From: Acinetobacter sp. ANC 4173
Lineage (GTDB): Bacteria > Pseudomonadota > Gammaproteobacteria > Pseudomonadales > Moraxellaceae
NCBI RefSeq assembly: GCF_004331255.1
Contig: NZ_SJOF01000016.1
Span: 25,471-89,470, forward strand
Direction: 5' to 3'
Length of the DNA stretch: 64,000 nucleotides
Part shown: positions 57,401-64,000 of the stretch, piece after piece
Numbering within the stretch: the stretch's first letter is position 1
Layout: each line of letters begins with the position of its first letter
Notes under the pieces: generated by a model
Database searches by the model: none
Seen by the model: the letters and a program-made list of their open reading frames with translations, nothing else
What the model was told of the DNA's origin: nothing
Position numbers and translations under genes: made by a program

Positions 57401-58705
57401 ATGTCCAATTGGTTTCCCCAATGGCGTCCATATACAGGCAATGTCGAGACACGTCCTGTCGGAACAAATGAGTATCTTCCGCCTGTACAGAGTGCTGTAC
57501 TGGGCATTCAGCATGCCTTTGCCATGTTTGGTGCGACCGTTCTTGCCCCTTTCTTGATGGGTTTTGACCCCAATCTCGCAATCCTCATGTCAGGGATCTG
57601 TACCATTCTGTTCTTTTTCATGACGGGTGGACGTGTTCCAAGTTATCTTGGCTCAAGCTTTGCTTTTATTGGCGTGGTCATTGCTGCAACGGGTTATGCC
57701 GCTTCTGGAACGGGTGCACCCAATGCCAATTTAGCCGTCGCCGCTGGCGGGATTATGGCATGTGGTGTGTTGTATGCCCTGTTTGGTCTAATGGTGATGG
57801 CAACGGGTACCCAATGGATTGAAAAACTCATGCCACCTGTCGTAACTGGCGCTGTGGTCATGATTATTGGTTTAAATCTAGCACCTGTGACAGTGAAAGG
57901 CGTGGCGGGCAATCCCTTTAATATGTGGATGGCATTGGTAACTGTGCTTTGTATGGGATCTATCGCGGTCTTCACCAAAGGCTTATTACAACGCTTACTC
58001 TTATTAATTGGCTTATTATTGGCTTATCTCATTTACTTTATCGTTTCGAATGTCATGGGTTATGGCACAGCCATTAATTTTACCCCAATTCAGCAAGCGG
58101 CTTGGTTTGGTCTCCCAACATTCCATTCACCACAGTTTGATGTGAACGCGATGTTGATTATTGCTCCAGTAGCTCTAATTTTAGTGGCAGAAAACTTAGG
58201 TCATATTAAGGCAGTTAGCGCCATGACGGGTGAAAACTTAGACCCGCAAATTGGTAAAGCCTTTTTGGCAGATGGAATTGCAACGACGCTTTCTGGCGGT
58301 GTTGGTGCACCAGGTATGACCACCTATGGTGAAAACATTGGAGTCATGGCAGTTACACGCGTTTACTCGACTATTGTCTTTGTGATTGCAGGTGTGTTCG
58401 CCATTTTCTTGGGGCTATCGCCAAAGTTTGGTGCCATTATTCACACCATTCCAACTGCAATCCTGACAGGTGCTTCCATTGTGGTCTTTGGTTTAATTAC
58501 CATTGCGGGGGCCAAAATCTGGATTGAAAACAAAGTCGATTTTTCTAAAAATAAAAACCTGATGGTTGCAGCAGTGACCATTATTTTAGGTACAGGCGAC
58601 TTTGCCTTACAATTTGGCAATTTCAACTTGGGTGGCATTGGAACGGCGACCTTCGCAGCCTTGGTTTTAAACTGGTTCTTCAGCTTAAAAGATCAAAGCG
58701 AATAA
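57401..58705 (+). CDS. NCS2 family nucleobase permease (UraA/RutG-like)
   Basis: A 434-residue transporter with about fourteen helices. AVLGIQHAFAMFGATVLAPFLMGFDP at the N-terminus and GRVPSYLGSSFAFIGVV (about residues 79-95) are the uracil-branch signature; the LVAENLGHIKAVSAMTG segment (about 260-276) carries the substrate-binding Glu, and GVGAPGMTTYGENIGVMAVTR the second binding motif. It takes up uracil or another pyrimidine with H+. It is a single gene with a terminator. No rut genes are seen, so RutG itself is not assigned. Confidence 0.88.
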   Translation: MSNWFPQWRPYTGNVETRPVGTNEYLPPVQSAVLGIQHAFAMFGATVLAPFLMGFDPNLAILMSGICTILFFFMTGGRVPSYLGSSFAFIGVVIAATGYAASGTGAPNANLAVAAGGIMACGVLYALFGLMVMATGTQWIEKLMPPVVTGAVVMIIGLNLAPVTVKGVAGNPFNMWMALVTVLCMGSIAVFTKGLLQRLLLLIGLLLAYLIYFIVSNVMGYGTAINFTPIQQAAWFGLPTFHSPQFDVNAMLIIAPVALILVAENLGHIKAVSAMTGENLDPQIGKAFLADGIATTLSGGVGAPGMTTYGENIGVMAVTRVYSTIVFVIAGVFAIFLGLSPKFGAIIHTIPTAILTGASIVVFGLITIAGAKIWIENKVDFSKNKNLMVAAVTIILGTGDFALQFGNFNLGGIGTATFAALVLNWFFSLKDQSE

Positions 58706-58722
58706 ATATTCCAACACTTTAT

Positions 58723-58747
58723 AGCAGCCTACGGGCTGCTTTTTTTA
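58723..58747 (+). terminator. Terminator after the NCS2 permease
   Basis: AGCAGCC-TACG-GGCTGCT followed by T7, 18 bases past the stop. Confidence 0.9.
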
Positions 58748-58819
58748 TATTTTCAAGCTTTAACATTGCCTCTTAGCGATCAAGTTTTTAAGATGGAAAA
58801 CTCAATATAAGATGAATTT

Positions 58820-59749
58820 ATGGCTATGCGCCTCGACTTTTTTGACTTAACCTTATTCCTAAATATTGTCGAAACAGGCAGTTTGACCAAGGGTGCAGAA
58901 CGTTCTGCAATATCCTTACAAGCCGCGAGTGAACGGATTAAAAAACTCGAACAACAGTTCTCTGTCTCGCTATTTACCCGCCATGCCACTGGCGTCAAAC
59001 TCACACTGGCAGGTCAAATGTTTAATCAACATGCCCAAACTTTAATTCAACAACATCAGCAACTTGACCAGGCAATGCTGCCTTTTTCACAAAGGCAAAA
59101 TAGTAGAATGACCCTGTGGTGTAATTCTTCAGCACAAAGTGAATATTTACCCTTGGTGCTGCCTGCATACCTCATGGAAAACCCACATTTACAGATTGAA
59201 CTACAAGAAGCAGAAACCAATGACATTATTCAAGCCTTAAGCAAAGGGATCGCACAACTGGGCTTAATTTCGAATTTTTTTAATGCCCAAACCCTACAAA
59301 CCTTAGAGTTTGCAGATGATCCTCTGGTATTGATCTGCCCACGCCAGCATCCCTTAACCCACCATCCTGAACTAAGCTTGGTTGATACCTTGGAACATGC
59401 CTTTGTCGGGTTAATGCAATATCACTCCTTACAGCAATCGATTGAAGCACAAGCCAAATTACTGGGCTATAGCATTCAGTATCGCCTTCGTCTTCCTAAT
59501 TTTGGTGCAATTGCACAGGTCGTTGCCAATGGCGTTGGCATTGCCATCATCCCGAAACGGGCTGCCAAGCGCTTACAACAGTTGTATGCATTCCAGCAAA
59601 TTCAATTAAAAGGTGCATGGGCAAACCGAAAGTTACTGTTGGCTGCACAAAACTTTGATACCTTAACTTTAGATTATCAACATTTTAGCCAATATTTAAT
59701 TCAACAACGTCCTCAGCTTGACACCTTAACCAACACAATTAATGACTAA
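58820..59749 (+). CDS. LysR-family regulator
   Basis: A 309-residue LysR regulator. The HTH is in the first 60 residues (LFLNIVETGSLTKGAERSAISLQAASERIKKLEQQF, in pieces) and a typical effector domain follows. Its 3' end overlaps the convergent tauE-like gene by 11 bases, so the pair is tightly packed, and LysR genes near TauE-type transporters often regulate them. The target here cannot be shown. Confidence 0.85.
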   Translation: MAMRLDFFDLTLFLNIVETGSLTKGAERSAISLQAASERIKKLEQQFSVSLFTRHATGVKLTLAGQMFNQHAQTLIQQHQQLDQAMLPFSQRQNSRMTLWCNSSAQSEYLPLVLPAYLMENPHLQIELQEAETNDIIQALSKGIAQLGLISNFFNAQTLQTLEFADDPLVLICPRQHPLTHHPELSLVDTLEHAFVGLMQYHSLQQSIEAQAKLLGYSIQYRLRLPNFGAIAQVVANGVGIAIIPKRAAKRLQQLYAFQQIQLKGAWANRKLLLAAQNFDTLTLDYQHFSQYLIQQRPQLDTLTNTIND

Positions 59750-60465
59750 GTAGCATATACCCACCCAAGGTAATCAAACCACAGAAAAAGACTTTGCGAA
59801 ATTTCTGCTCTGCAATTTTATAGCGTATCCGCGTGCCCAACCACATACCGAGTAAGGCAGGAATCAATGCCAAAACAGACCATAGATAATCAATCTCGAG
59901 GTGAGCCACAGGATTCTGCTGTAAAAATATAGCCAAACACATGGTCGATACGGTAAATGCCAGACCTAGGGACTGAACCAGATCATCCCGCTGCAAATGT
60001 AAAGACTGCAAATAAGGCACCACAGGAATGACCACAACCCCAGTTGCCACAGTCAATGCCCCGCCCAAATAGCCTATTAATGGAGATAAGATTCCAGCAT
60101 AGCGCGACAAGTTTGGGATTTGTTTGGCAGCTAAACCATATAAGCCGTAAAGCAATAACATCCCGCCTAAAAGCGCTTCACTGTGAAATTCACTTTGACC
60201 TAGACGGGGGGAAAATACTCCAGATTGAACCGACAATAATCCCCAGCAAAAGCGTCCAGAACCGAGCTAAAACCCGCAATACCTGCCCTTCAGCAAATAA
60301 CTGCCAAATATTGGTGACCATAGAAGGGACTATCAGCAATGCTGCCGCTTGATAAGGGCTAATCAACATGGTCAATAGTCCCATCGATACGGCAGGCAAA
60401 CCTAAACCAATCATGCATTTTACCATCCCTGCCAGCAGAAAAACCACCACAATAAAACTCAGCAC
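59739..60465 (-). pseudogene. Sulfite exporter TauE/SafE family gene, frameshifted
   Basis: Two overlapping frames on the minus strand together make one TauE/SafE anion exporter of about 241 residues. The first (start 60465, MLSFIVVVFLLAGMVKCMIGLGLPAVSM) carries the N-terminal half, and the second (ending 59739) the C-terminal half (ALTVATGVVVIPVVPYLQSL). They meet at a G6 run at 60206-60211 (C6 on the coding strand). Removing one base there joins GSIWSIFP to RLGQSEFHSEALLGG with no other change. Upstream of the slip the frame stops within six codons. It is either a real recent mutation, a phase-variable tract or a sequencing error. The rest of the gene is intact. Confidence 0.82.
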
Positions 60466-60655
60466 TGCTCTCTTCCTTAAAATATCCTAGTGCTATGCTA
60501 AGTCAATTCAGTACAAAGAAAAATCAGGCTTTTTTGAAGTCAGCCTCAATTTTTGCTTGAGGCCTCATCCAAGGATCTCATGATACAAACCCTATTTGAA
60601 ACAAAAACAGACCCAAATTTCTCAACCACATGGTTATGATCTGAAATCATTACCA

Positions 60656-61816
60656 TTAAGGTGCCGTCAATTGAAACAAAGCCGCATTTTTACCATCTTC
60701 TACTCCCCAAATTGAACCATCCTGTGCTTCAACCAAACCACGAATCCGCTGTTTCATGACTAATCGTTGCACTTCCTGTACAGGCACAGTTTGCGTATCT
60801 ACCACAATAATCGCCTGTGAAGAGAGTCCACCAATCAATGCTTTATTGGTCCATTTCGGGAATTCAGAACCACGATAGAAGATTAAACTCGATGGAGAAA
60901 TGACTGGGGTCCAACTGATTTCAGGGGCCTGAAACTCAGGACGGGTCGTATGATCAGGAATATCCAGCCCACTATAATGATCACCATTCGACACAATCGG
61001 ATATCCATAGTTTGCAGCTTTGCGAATACGGTTGAGTTCATCTCCACCACGAGGTCCCATTTCAGCAACCCAAAGCTGTCCTTGTGCATCGAAGGTCATA
61101 CCCAGAGGGTTTCGATGGCCTAGGCTCCAAACTTGTGCCGCAATCGGACCTTGAGCCATAAATGGATTCCCTGCTGCTGGCGAACCGTCATCATTCAATC
61201 GTAAAATTTTACCCAAATTGCTCTGCATATCTTGCGCAGGCTGAAACTTTTGCCGTTCACCAGAACTAATCCATAATTTCCCTGCCGAATCAAAGGCCAA
61301 GCGATGTGCATAATGACCTTGTCCCGAAACTTTGGGCACTTGTCGCCAAATCGGCTGCAAGTCGATTAATCGTGGTTGATGGGGCAGATGTTCATCTAAA
61401 ACTGCACGAGCAACCACTGCACCATAGCCGCCTTCACCCTGTTCGGCATAACTGAAATAAATCATATGATTCTGCTTAAAATCAGGATGTAGCACCACAT
61501 CACCCAAACCACCTTGCCCCCCATAAGCAACCTGTGGCACTCCTTGTACGGTTATTTTTTGCTGTGTTTTAGGGCTAAACACCAACAGCTTTCCTGATTT
61601 TTCAGTGATTAATAAGCGCTGATCGGGCAACTCGGCTATCGCCCAAGGTTCATTAAACGCCACCATTTTTCTGATTTTATAAGGCTGAGAAAGCCTAACT
61701 TTGGCGGCTTGCGAGTTTGGTTCATCTGCTGCCTTATCTTGTGCATGACAGGCTAAAATAGACACCGAGCTAAGGAATCCAAGCCACAAAAGTAAACAGT
61801 ACTTTGAATAGTTCAT
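60656..61816 (-). CDS. PQQ-dependent sugar dehydrogenase (YliI/Asd-like)
   Basis: A 386-residue exported soluble sugar dehydrogenase with a six-bladed propeller. The start at 61816 follows GAGGGTG; a lipobox-like SILAC lies at the signal end (Cys near residue 23). Family hallmarks are AYGGQGGLGDVVLHPDF, YAHRLAFDSAGKLWISSGERQ, GHRNPLGMTFD and EMGPRGGDELN (calcium/PQQ pocket). It oxidises aldoses in the periplasm, passing electrons on through PQQ. No pqq genes are in the window. The copy B sRNA lies upstream on the opposite strand. Confidence 0.88.
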   Translation of the reverse strand: MNYSKYCLLLWLGFLSSVSILACHAQDKAADEPNSQAAKVRLSQPYKIRKMVAFNEPWAIAELPDQRLLITEKSGKLLVFSPKTQQKITVQGVPQVAYGGQGGLGDVVLHPDFKQNHMIYFSYAEQGEGGYGAVVARAVLDEHLPHQPRLIDLQPIWRQVPKVSGQGHYAHRLAFDSAGKLWISSGERQKFQPAQDMQSNLGKILRLNDDGSPAAGNPFMAQGPIAAQVWSLGHRNPLGMTFDAQGQLWVAEMGPRGGDELNRIRKAANYGYPIVSNGDHYSGLDIPDHTTRPEFQAPEISWTPVISPSSLIFYRGSEFPKWTNKALIGGLSSQAIIVVDTQTVPVQEVQRLVMKQRIRGLVEAQDGSIWGVEDGKNAALFQLTAP

Positions 61817-61918
61817 TACACCCTCACTACAGGACTTATTTCTATTCAATCTAACCAAACCCTCTTCCGATAAATAGACCGAATATGTAGCTTTCCGACA
61901 TAGCTAAGATTGAATTGA

Positions 61919-61936
61919 TGTCAGCTAAAACGTACA
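61919..61936 (+). promoter_or_regulatory. GacA-type upstream activating sequence, sRNA copy B
   Basis: TGTCAG-CTAAAA-CGTACA matches the GacA UAS consensus TGTAAG-N6-CTTACA at 10 of 12 positions and ends exactly 65 bases before the first CAGGAT, the same distance as in copy A. Confidence 0.72.
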
Positions 61937-61991
61937 AGGAATGCAGCAAAGACGCCTATACCCGAATCCGGTTTCAGGGTACATTGAACTC

Positions 61992-62115
61992 ATACAGAAA
62001 CAGGATGTTTCTTAGAATAACAATAAAGAGACGACAATAGGACGTTGAGGTATTACAGGAGTTTTACCTTTCATGAAATACGAAAAAGCCCCGATAGGAT
62101 ATCGGGGCTTTTTTA
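61992..62115 (+). ncRNA. CsrA/RsmA-sponge-like small RNA, copy B
   Basis: A predicted RNA of about 125 nt homologous to copy A: H1 AGAAAC-AGGAT-GTTTCT (61996-62012), H2 CAA-TAGGACG-TTG (62035-62047), H3 AGGTA-N12-TACCT with ACAGGAG in its loop (62048-62069), and H4 the terminator GCCCCGAT-AGGAT-ATCGGGGC with T6 (62083-62114). All four AGGA motifs are in loops. Compared with copy A, stems keep pairing through changes on both sides: C-G to T-A closing the terminator loop, CAC/GTG to CAA/TTG in H2, and an extra base pair in H1. A TACATT -10 candidate lies at 61980-61985. The 5' end is estimated. Confidence 0.82.
62083..62114 (+). terminator. Terminator hairpin of sRNA copy B
   Basis: AAAAAGCCCCGAT-AGGAT-ATCGGGGCTTTTTT: an eight-base-pair GC-rich stem plus A/T pairs; the five-base loop is AGGAT as in copy A. 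Confidence 0.9.
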
Positions 62116-62138
62116 TTTTTATCATGTCTATATCTCAA

Positions 62139-62165
62139 GAAAAAGAGCCTCATCAAGAGGCTCTT
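62139..62165 (-). terminator. Terminator of the AAHS transporter gene
   Basis: AAGAGCCTC-ATCAA-GAGGCTCTT, followed on the minus strand by TTTTTCTT, 16 bases past the transporter stop. Confidence 0.88.
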
Positions 62166-62180
62166 ATCAACATCAACACC

Positions 62181-63542
62181 TTAACTATAGGATCTTTGTT
62201 TGGTCGTTTGAGATGTTGTAGGCACTTCAACCACTTCCTCTGCTAGATTCGTTTTAATTAAAGAAACCGCAAAAGCCGCAATAATTGCAGGAATCGCAAC
62301 GGCAATGAAGTTCATTTTATGCGGAAGTTCCATGCCTAATAACATACCAATCACGATTGGACCTACAATGGCTCCGACACGGCCAATACCTGATGCCCAT
62401 CCTAAACCCGTAGAACGAACTGCCAGTGGGTAATATTGCGCGACATAGCTATACAGCAAAATACTACAGCCAATCGAAGCTGCACCGGCCAATGCCACCA
62501 ATAAATAAATCACTGGTTGTGGAGAATTAAAACCTAAACCAACAAGTGCCAATGCGCCTACAATAAGCATACTGATAATCACTGGTTTTAAATGGAAGCG
62601 ATCGGCAAGAATACCGCCACCCGCTGTACCAATAACTGCACCAATGTTCAAAGAAAGCAGGAACATTAAGCTACTACCCAATGAATAACCCGCAGCCATC
62701 ATGAGTTTTGGTAACCAGCTACCTAAGGCATAAACCATCAGCAAGCACATGAAGAAACAGCTCCAAAATAAAATGGTCCCCATCGCACGGCCATTTTTGA
62801 ATAGCGCTGCGACAGAAGCATCCGGGACTTTAGCTTCATTGAGCACTAAAACTGTATTTGAAGTTACTGTTTCTGCAGGTACAAGACGTTGAATAATATC
62901 GCGTGCTTTTTCCATTTGCTGAGCCTTGACCAAAAAAGTGACTGATTCAGGTAAGAATTTCCATAAAATTGGCACAAATAAAAGCGGGATACCTGCAATG
63001 AAAAACATAATTTGCCAACCAAATGTAGGTGTAAATGTAGCACCCAATAATGCTGCCATAATCCCACCCATGGCATAACCGCTAAACATAGCCGTCACCA
63101 AAGTACTACGAAATTTTTGTGGTGCATATTCAGAAGTGAGTGCCACCAAGTTAGGTAAGACACCACCGATCCCTAAACCCGCAATAAAACGTAAAACACC
63201 AAATTCGGTTGGGGTAGACGCGAAACCACCCGCAAAAGTAAAACTACTAAACAATGTGACACAGATAATAATAACTTTTTTGCGACCAATTTTATCGGCC
63301 AACATACCAAATAACATGGCACCAAACATCATGCCTGCCAACGCAGTACTGGCCAGCATTCCCGCTTGTACTGCAGTCATTCCCCACTCTTTCATTAATA
63401 AGGGTAAGGCAACGCCATTAATCGCCAAATCATAACCATCAAATAAAACTACAAATAAACACCACAAAACAACCGTTAAATGAAAAGGTTTAAATCTAGC
63501 CTGATCAATTACAGCATTTACATTCATTGTTGTCGCTGTCAT
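62181..63542 (-). CDS. MFS aromatic acid:H+ symporter (BenK/PcaK-like)
   Basis: A 453-residue inner-membrane transporter of the AAHS family. The helix 1 motif VVLFDGYDLAINGVALP has the Asp residues (DGYDLA) that bind substrate protons; GMLADKIGRKKVIIICVT is the MFS A loop. Length fits BenK and PcaK (about 450-466). It may take up benzoate, hydroxybenzoate or muconate; no catabolic genes are in the window, so the substrate stays open. The upstream region has an ATAC-N7-GTAT site of the BenM/CatM kind. A terminator follows. Confidence 0.87.
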   Translation of the reverse strand: MTATTMNVNAVIDQARFKPFHLTVVLWCLFVVLFDGYDLAINGVALPLLMKEWGMTAVQAGMLASTALAGMMFGAMLFGMLADKIGRKKVIIICVTLFSSFTFAGGFASTPTEFGVLRFIAGLGIGGVLPNLVALTSEYAPQKFRSTLVTAMFSGYAMGGIMAALLGATFTPTFGWQIMFFIAGIPLLFVPILWKFLPESVTFLVKAQQMEKARDIIQRLVPAETVTSNTVLVLNEAKVPDASVAALFKNGRAMGTILFWSCFFMCLLMVYALGSWLPKLMMAAGYSLGSSLMFLLSLNIGAVIGTAGGGILADRFHLKPVIISMLIVGALALVGLGFNSPQPVIYLLVALAGAASIGCSILLYSYVAQYYPLAVRSTGLGWASGIGRVGAIVGPIVIGMLLGMELPHKMNFIAVAIPAIIAAFAVSLIKTNLAEEVVEVPTTSQTTKQRSYS

Positions 63543-63864
63543 TTCTACTCACCTCCAATTGTGAGATTTTTATTGTCAACATACAATGAATAGCGGTTCA
63601 TTTTTTGTCTAAAACCTCAAAGGTATAAAAATATACCTATAAGGTATTTAACCTATCAAATGGAACATTTCATCAGTAACCTAAGTGCTAAATAGATTTT
63701 AAAATCTAGTAAAAACGTTACTTATATTGCAATCATTAATAATTATTTATTAAAAATCATAGTTTTAAACTTAAACTCTCAAACAATAAGACTATAGTTA
63801 ACTTGCTTTGCAAATTAATCATATTTTAAAAAGCTTTAATGAAGTATTCTTTTTAATTTCCAAT
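63543..63864. other. Intergenic region upstream of the AAHS transporter
   Basis: 322 AT-rich bases. The left part contains the promoter and the BenM/CatM-type site (63621-63647); the rest, up to the rRNA terminator, shows no gene or repeat. Confidence 0.5.
63621..63647. promoter_or_regulatory. BenM/CatM-type LysR operator candidate
   Basis: ATAC-CTATAAG-GTAT (63633-63647) fits the ATAC-N7-GTAT consensus known for BenM and CatM of Acinetobacter. A further AGGTAT half-site lies at 63621-63626, so three AGGTAT/ATACCT elements alternate. It is 79-105 bases before the transporter start. The regulator gene is not in the window. Confidence 0.65.
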
Positions 63865-63899
63865 AAAAAACACCCCCTAACGTTGGTTAGGGGGTGTTT
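63865..63899 (-). terminator. rRNA operon terminator
   Basis: CACCCCCTAAC and GTTAGGGGGTG form an 11-bp GC-rich stem, extended by AAA/TTT pairs, around a GTTG loop. On the minus strand a TTTTTTATT tail follows, about 10 bases after the 5S gene. Confidence 0.88.
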
Positions 63900-63909
63900 G
63901 AATTAATGA

Positions 63910-64000
63910 GCTGGCGATGACTTACTCTCACATGGGTAACCCCACACTACCATCAGCGCTAAGAGGTTTCACTTCTGAGTTCGGGAAGGGATCAGGTGGT
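63910..64000 (-). rRNA. rrf: 5S ribosomal RNA (partial)
   Basis: The reverse strand reads ACCACCTGATCCCTTCCCGA, then AACTCAGAAGTGAAACC, and TGATGGTAGTGTGGGG, and ends with GAGAGTAAGTCATCGCCAGC, all conserved 5S elements. About 91 of some 115 bases are in the window; the 5' end and the rest of the rRNA operon lie to the right. Confidence 0.95.

Noticed and set aside
61886..61902. TGTAGC...GACATA as an alternative GacA site before sRNA copy B
   Set aside because: The spacing does not fit the 18-bp consensus; the site at 61919-61936 fits better and matches the copy A spacing exactly.

Overview
The window looks like chromosomal DNA from an Acinetobacter species (Gammaproteobacteria, Moraxellaceae). 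This rests on gene content and order: dapA-bamC-purC, phoB-phoR beside psd, serB divergent from an smp-like gene, dnaJ apart from dnaK, an ArgT/HisQMP-type ABC operon, and two aromatic-acid/H+ symporters. No rRNA or marker-gene search could be run, so the species is open. The right edge enters a 5S rRNA gene, the distal end of an rRNA operon lying to the right on the minus strand. I see no insertion sequence, prophage, CRISPR array or tRNA.

Layout: 1-8.7 kb holds gshA (cut by the left edge), a DUF924 gene, a lipoprotein, a DUF445 gene, a PLP aminotransferase, a MATE exporter and an SDR/TetR divergent pair. 8.9-23 kb holds phoBR, psd plus a rhodanese, pncB, dtd, an SCP2-like gene, serB/smp, ppk1, a bile acid:Na+ symporter-family gene and pncA. 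23-32 kb holds an AAHS transporter, dapA-bamC-purC, an AsnC/LysE divergent pair and a basic amino acid ABC importer. 32-45 kb holds rarA, a Fur-box-linked esterase, small conserved genes, mutY, tag, an alcohol dehydrogenase, a MocR regulator, and LysR/dkgB with an MFS exporter. 45-64 kb holds a START gene, dapB, dnaJ, an RND pump with its TetR repressor, ppc, an NCS2 permease, LysR with a frameshifted tauE, a PQQ-dependent sugar dehydrogenase, a BenK/PcaK-like transporter and 5S rRNA.

The most striking signal is non-coding. Two diverged copies of one small RNA lie 30 kb apart (about 31972-32101 and 61992-62115). Each folds by eye into four hairpins, and every loop carries AGGA, the CsrA/RsmA recognition motif; the last hairpin is also the terminator. 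Several stems keep pairing through compensatory changes between the copies. Each copy has a GacA-type upstream activating sequence (TGTnAG-N6-CnTACA) ending exactly 65 nt before the first CAGGAT. This is the architecture of the RsmX/Y/Z and CsrB CsrA-sponge RNAs, and I am not aware of an established name for this pair.

Other regulation read from sequence: two Pho boxes before phoB and one before ppk1, joining the phosphate regulator and polyphosphate synthesis in one candidate regulon; long palindromic operators at both TetR loci; a Fur box before the esterase; and LysR-type dyads with a shared CTATAAG core upstream of both AAHS transporters. One gene (tauE family, 59739-60465) is broken by a single-base slip in a G6 tract.
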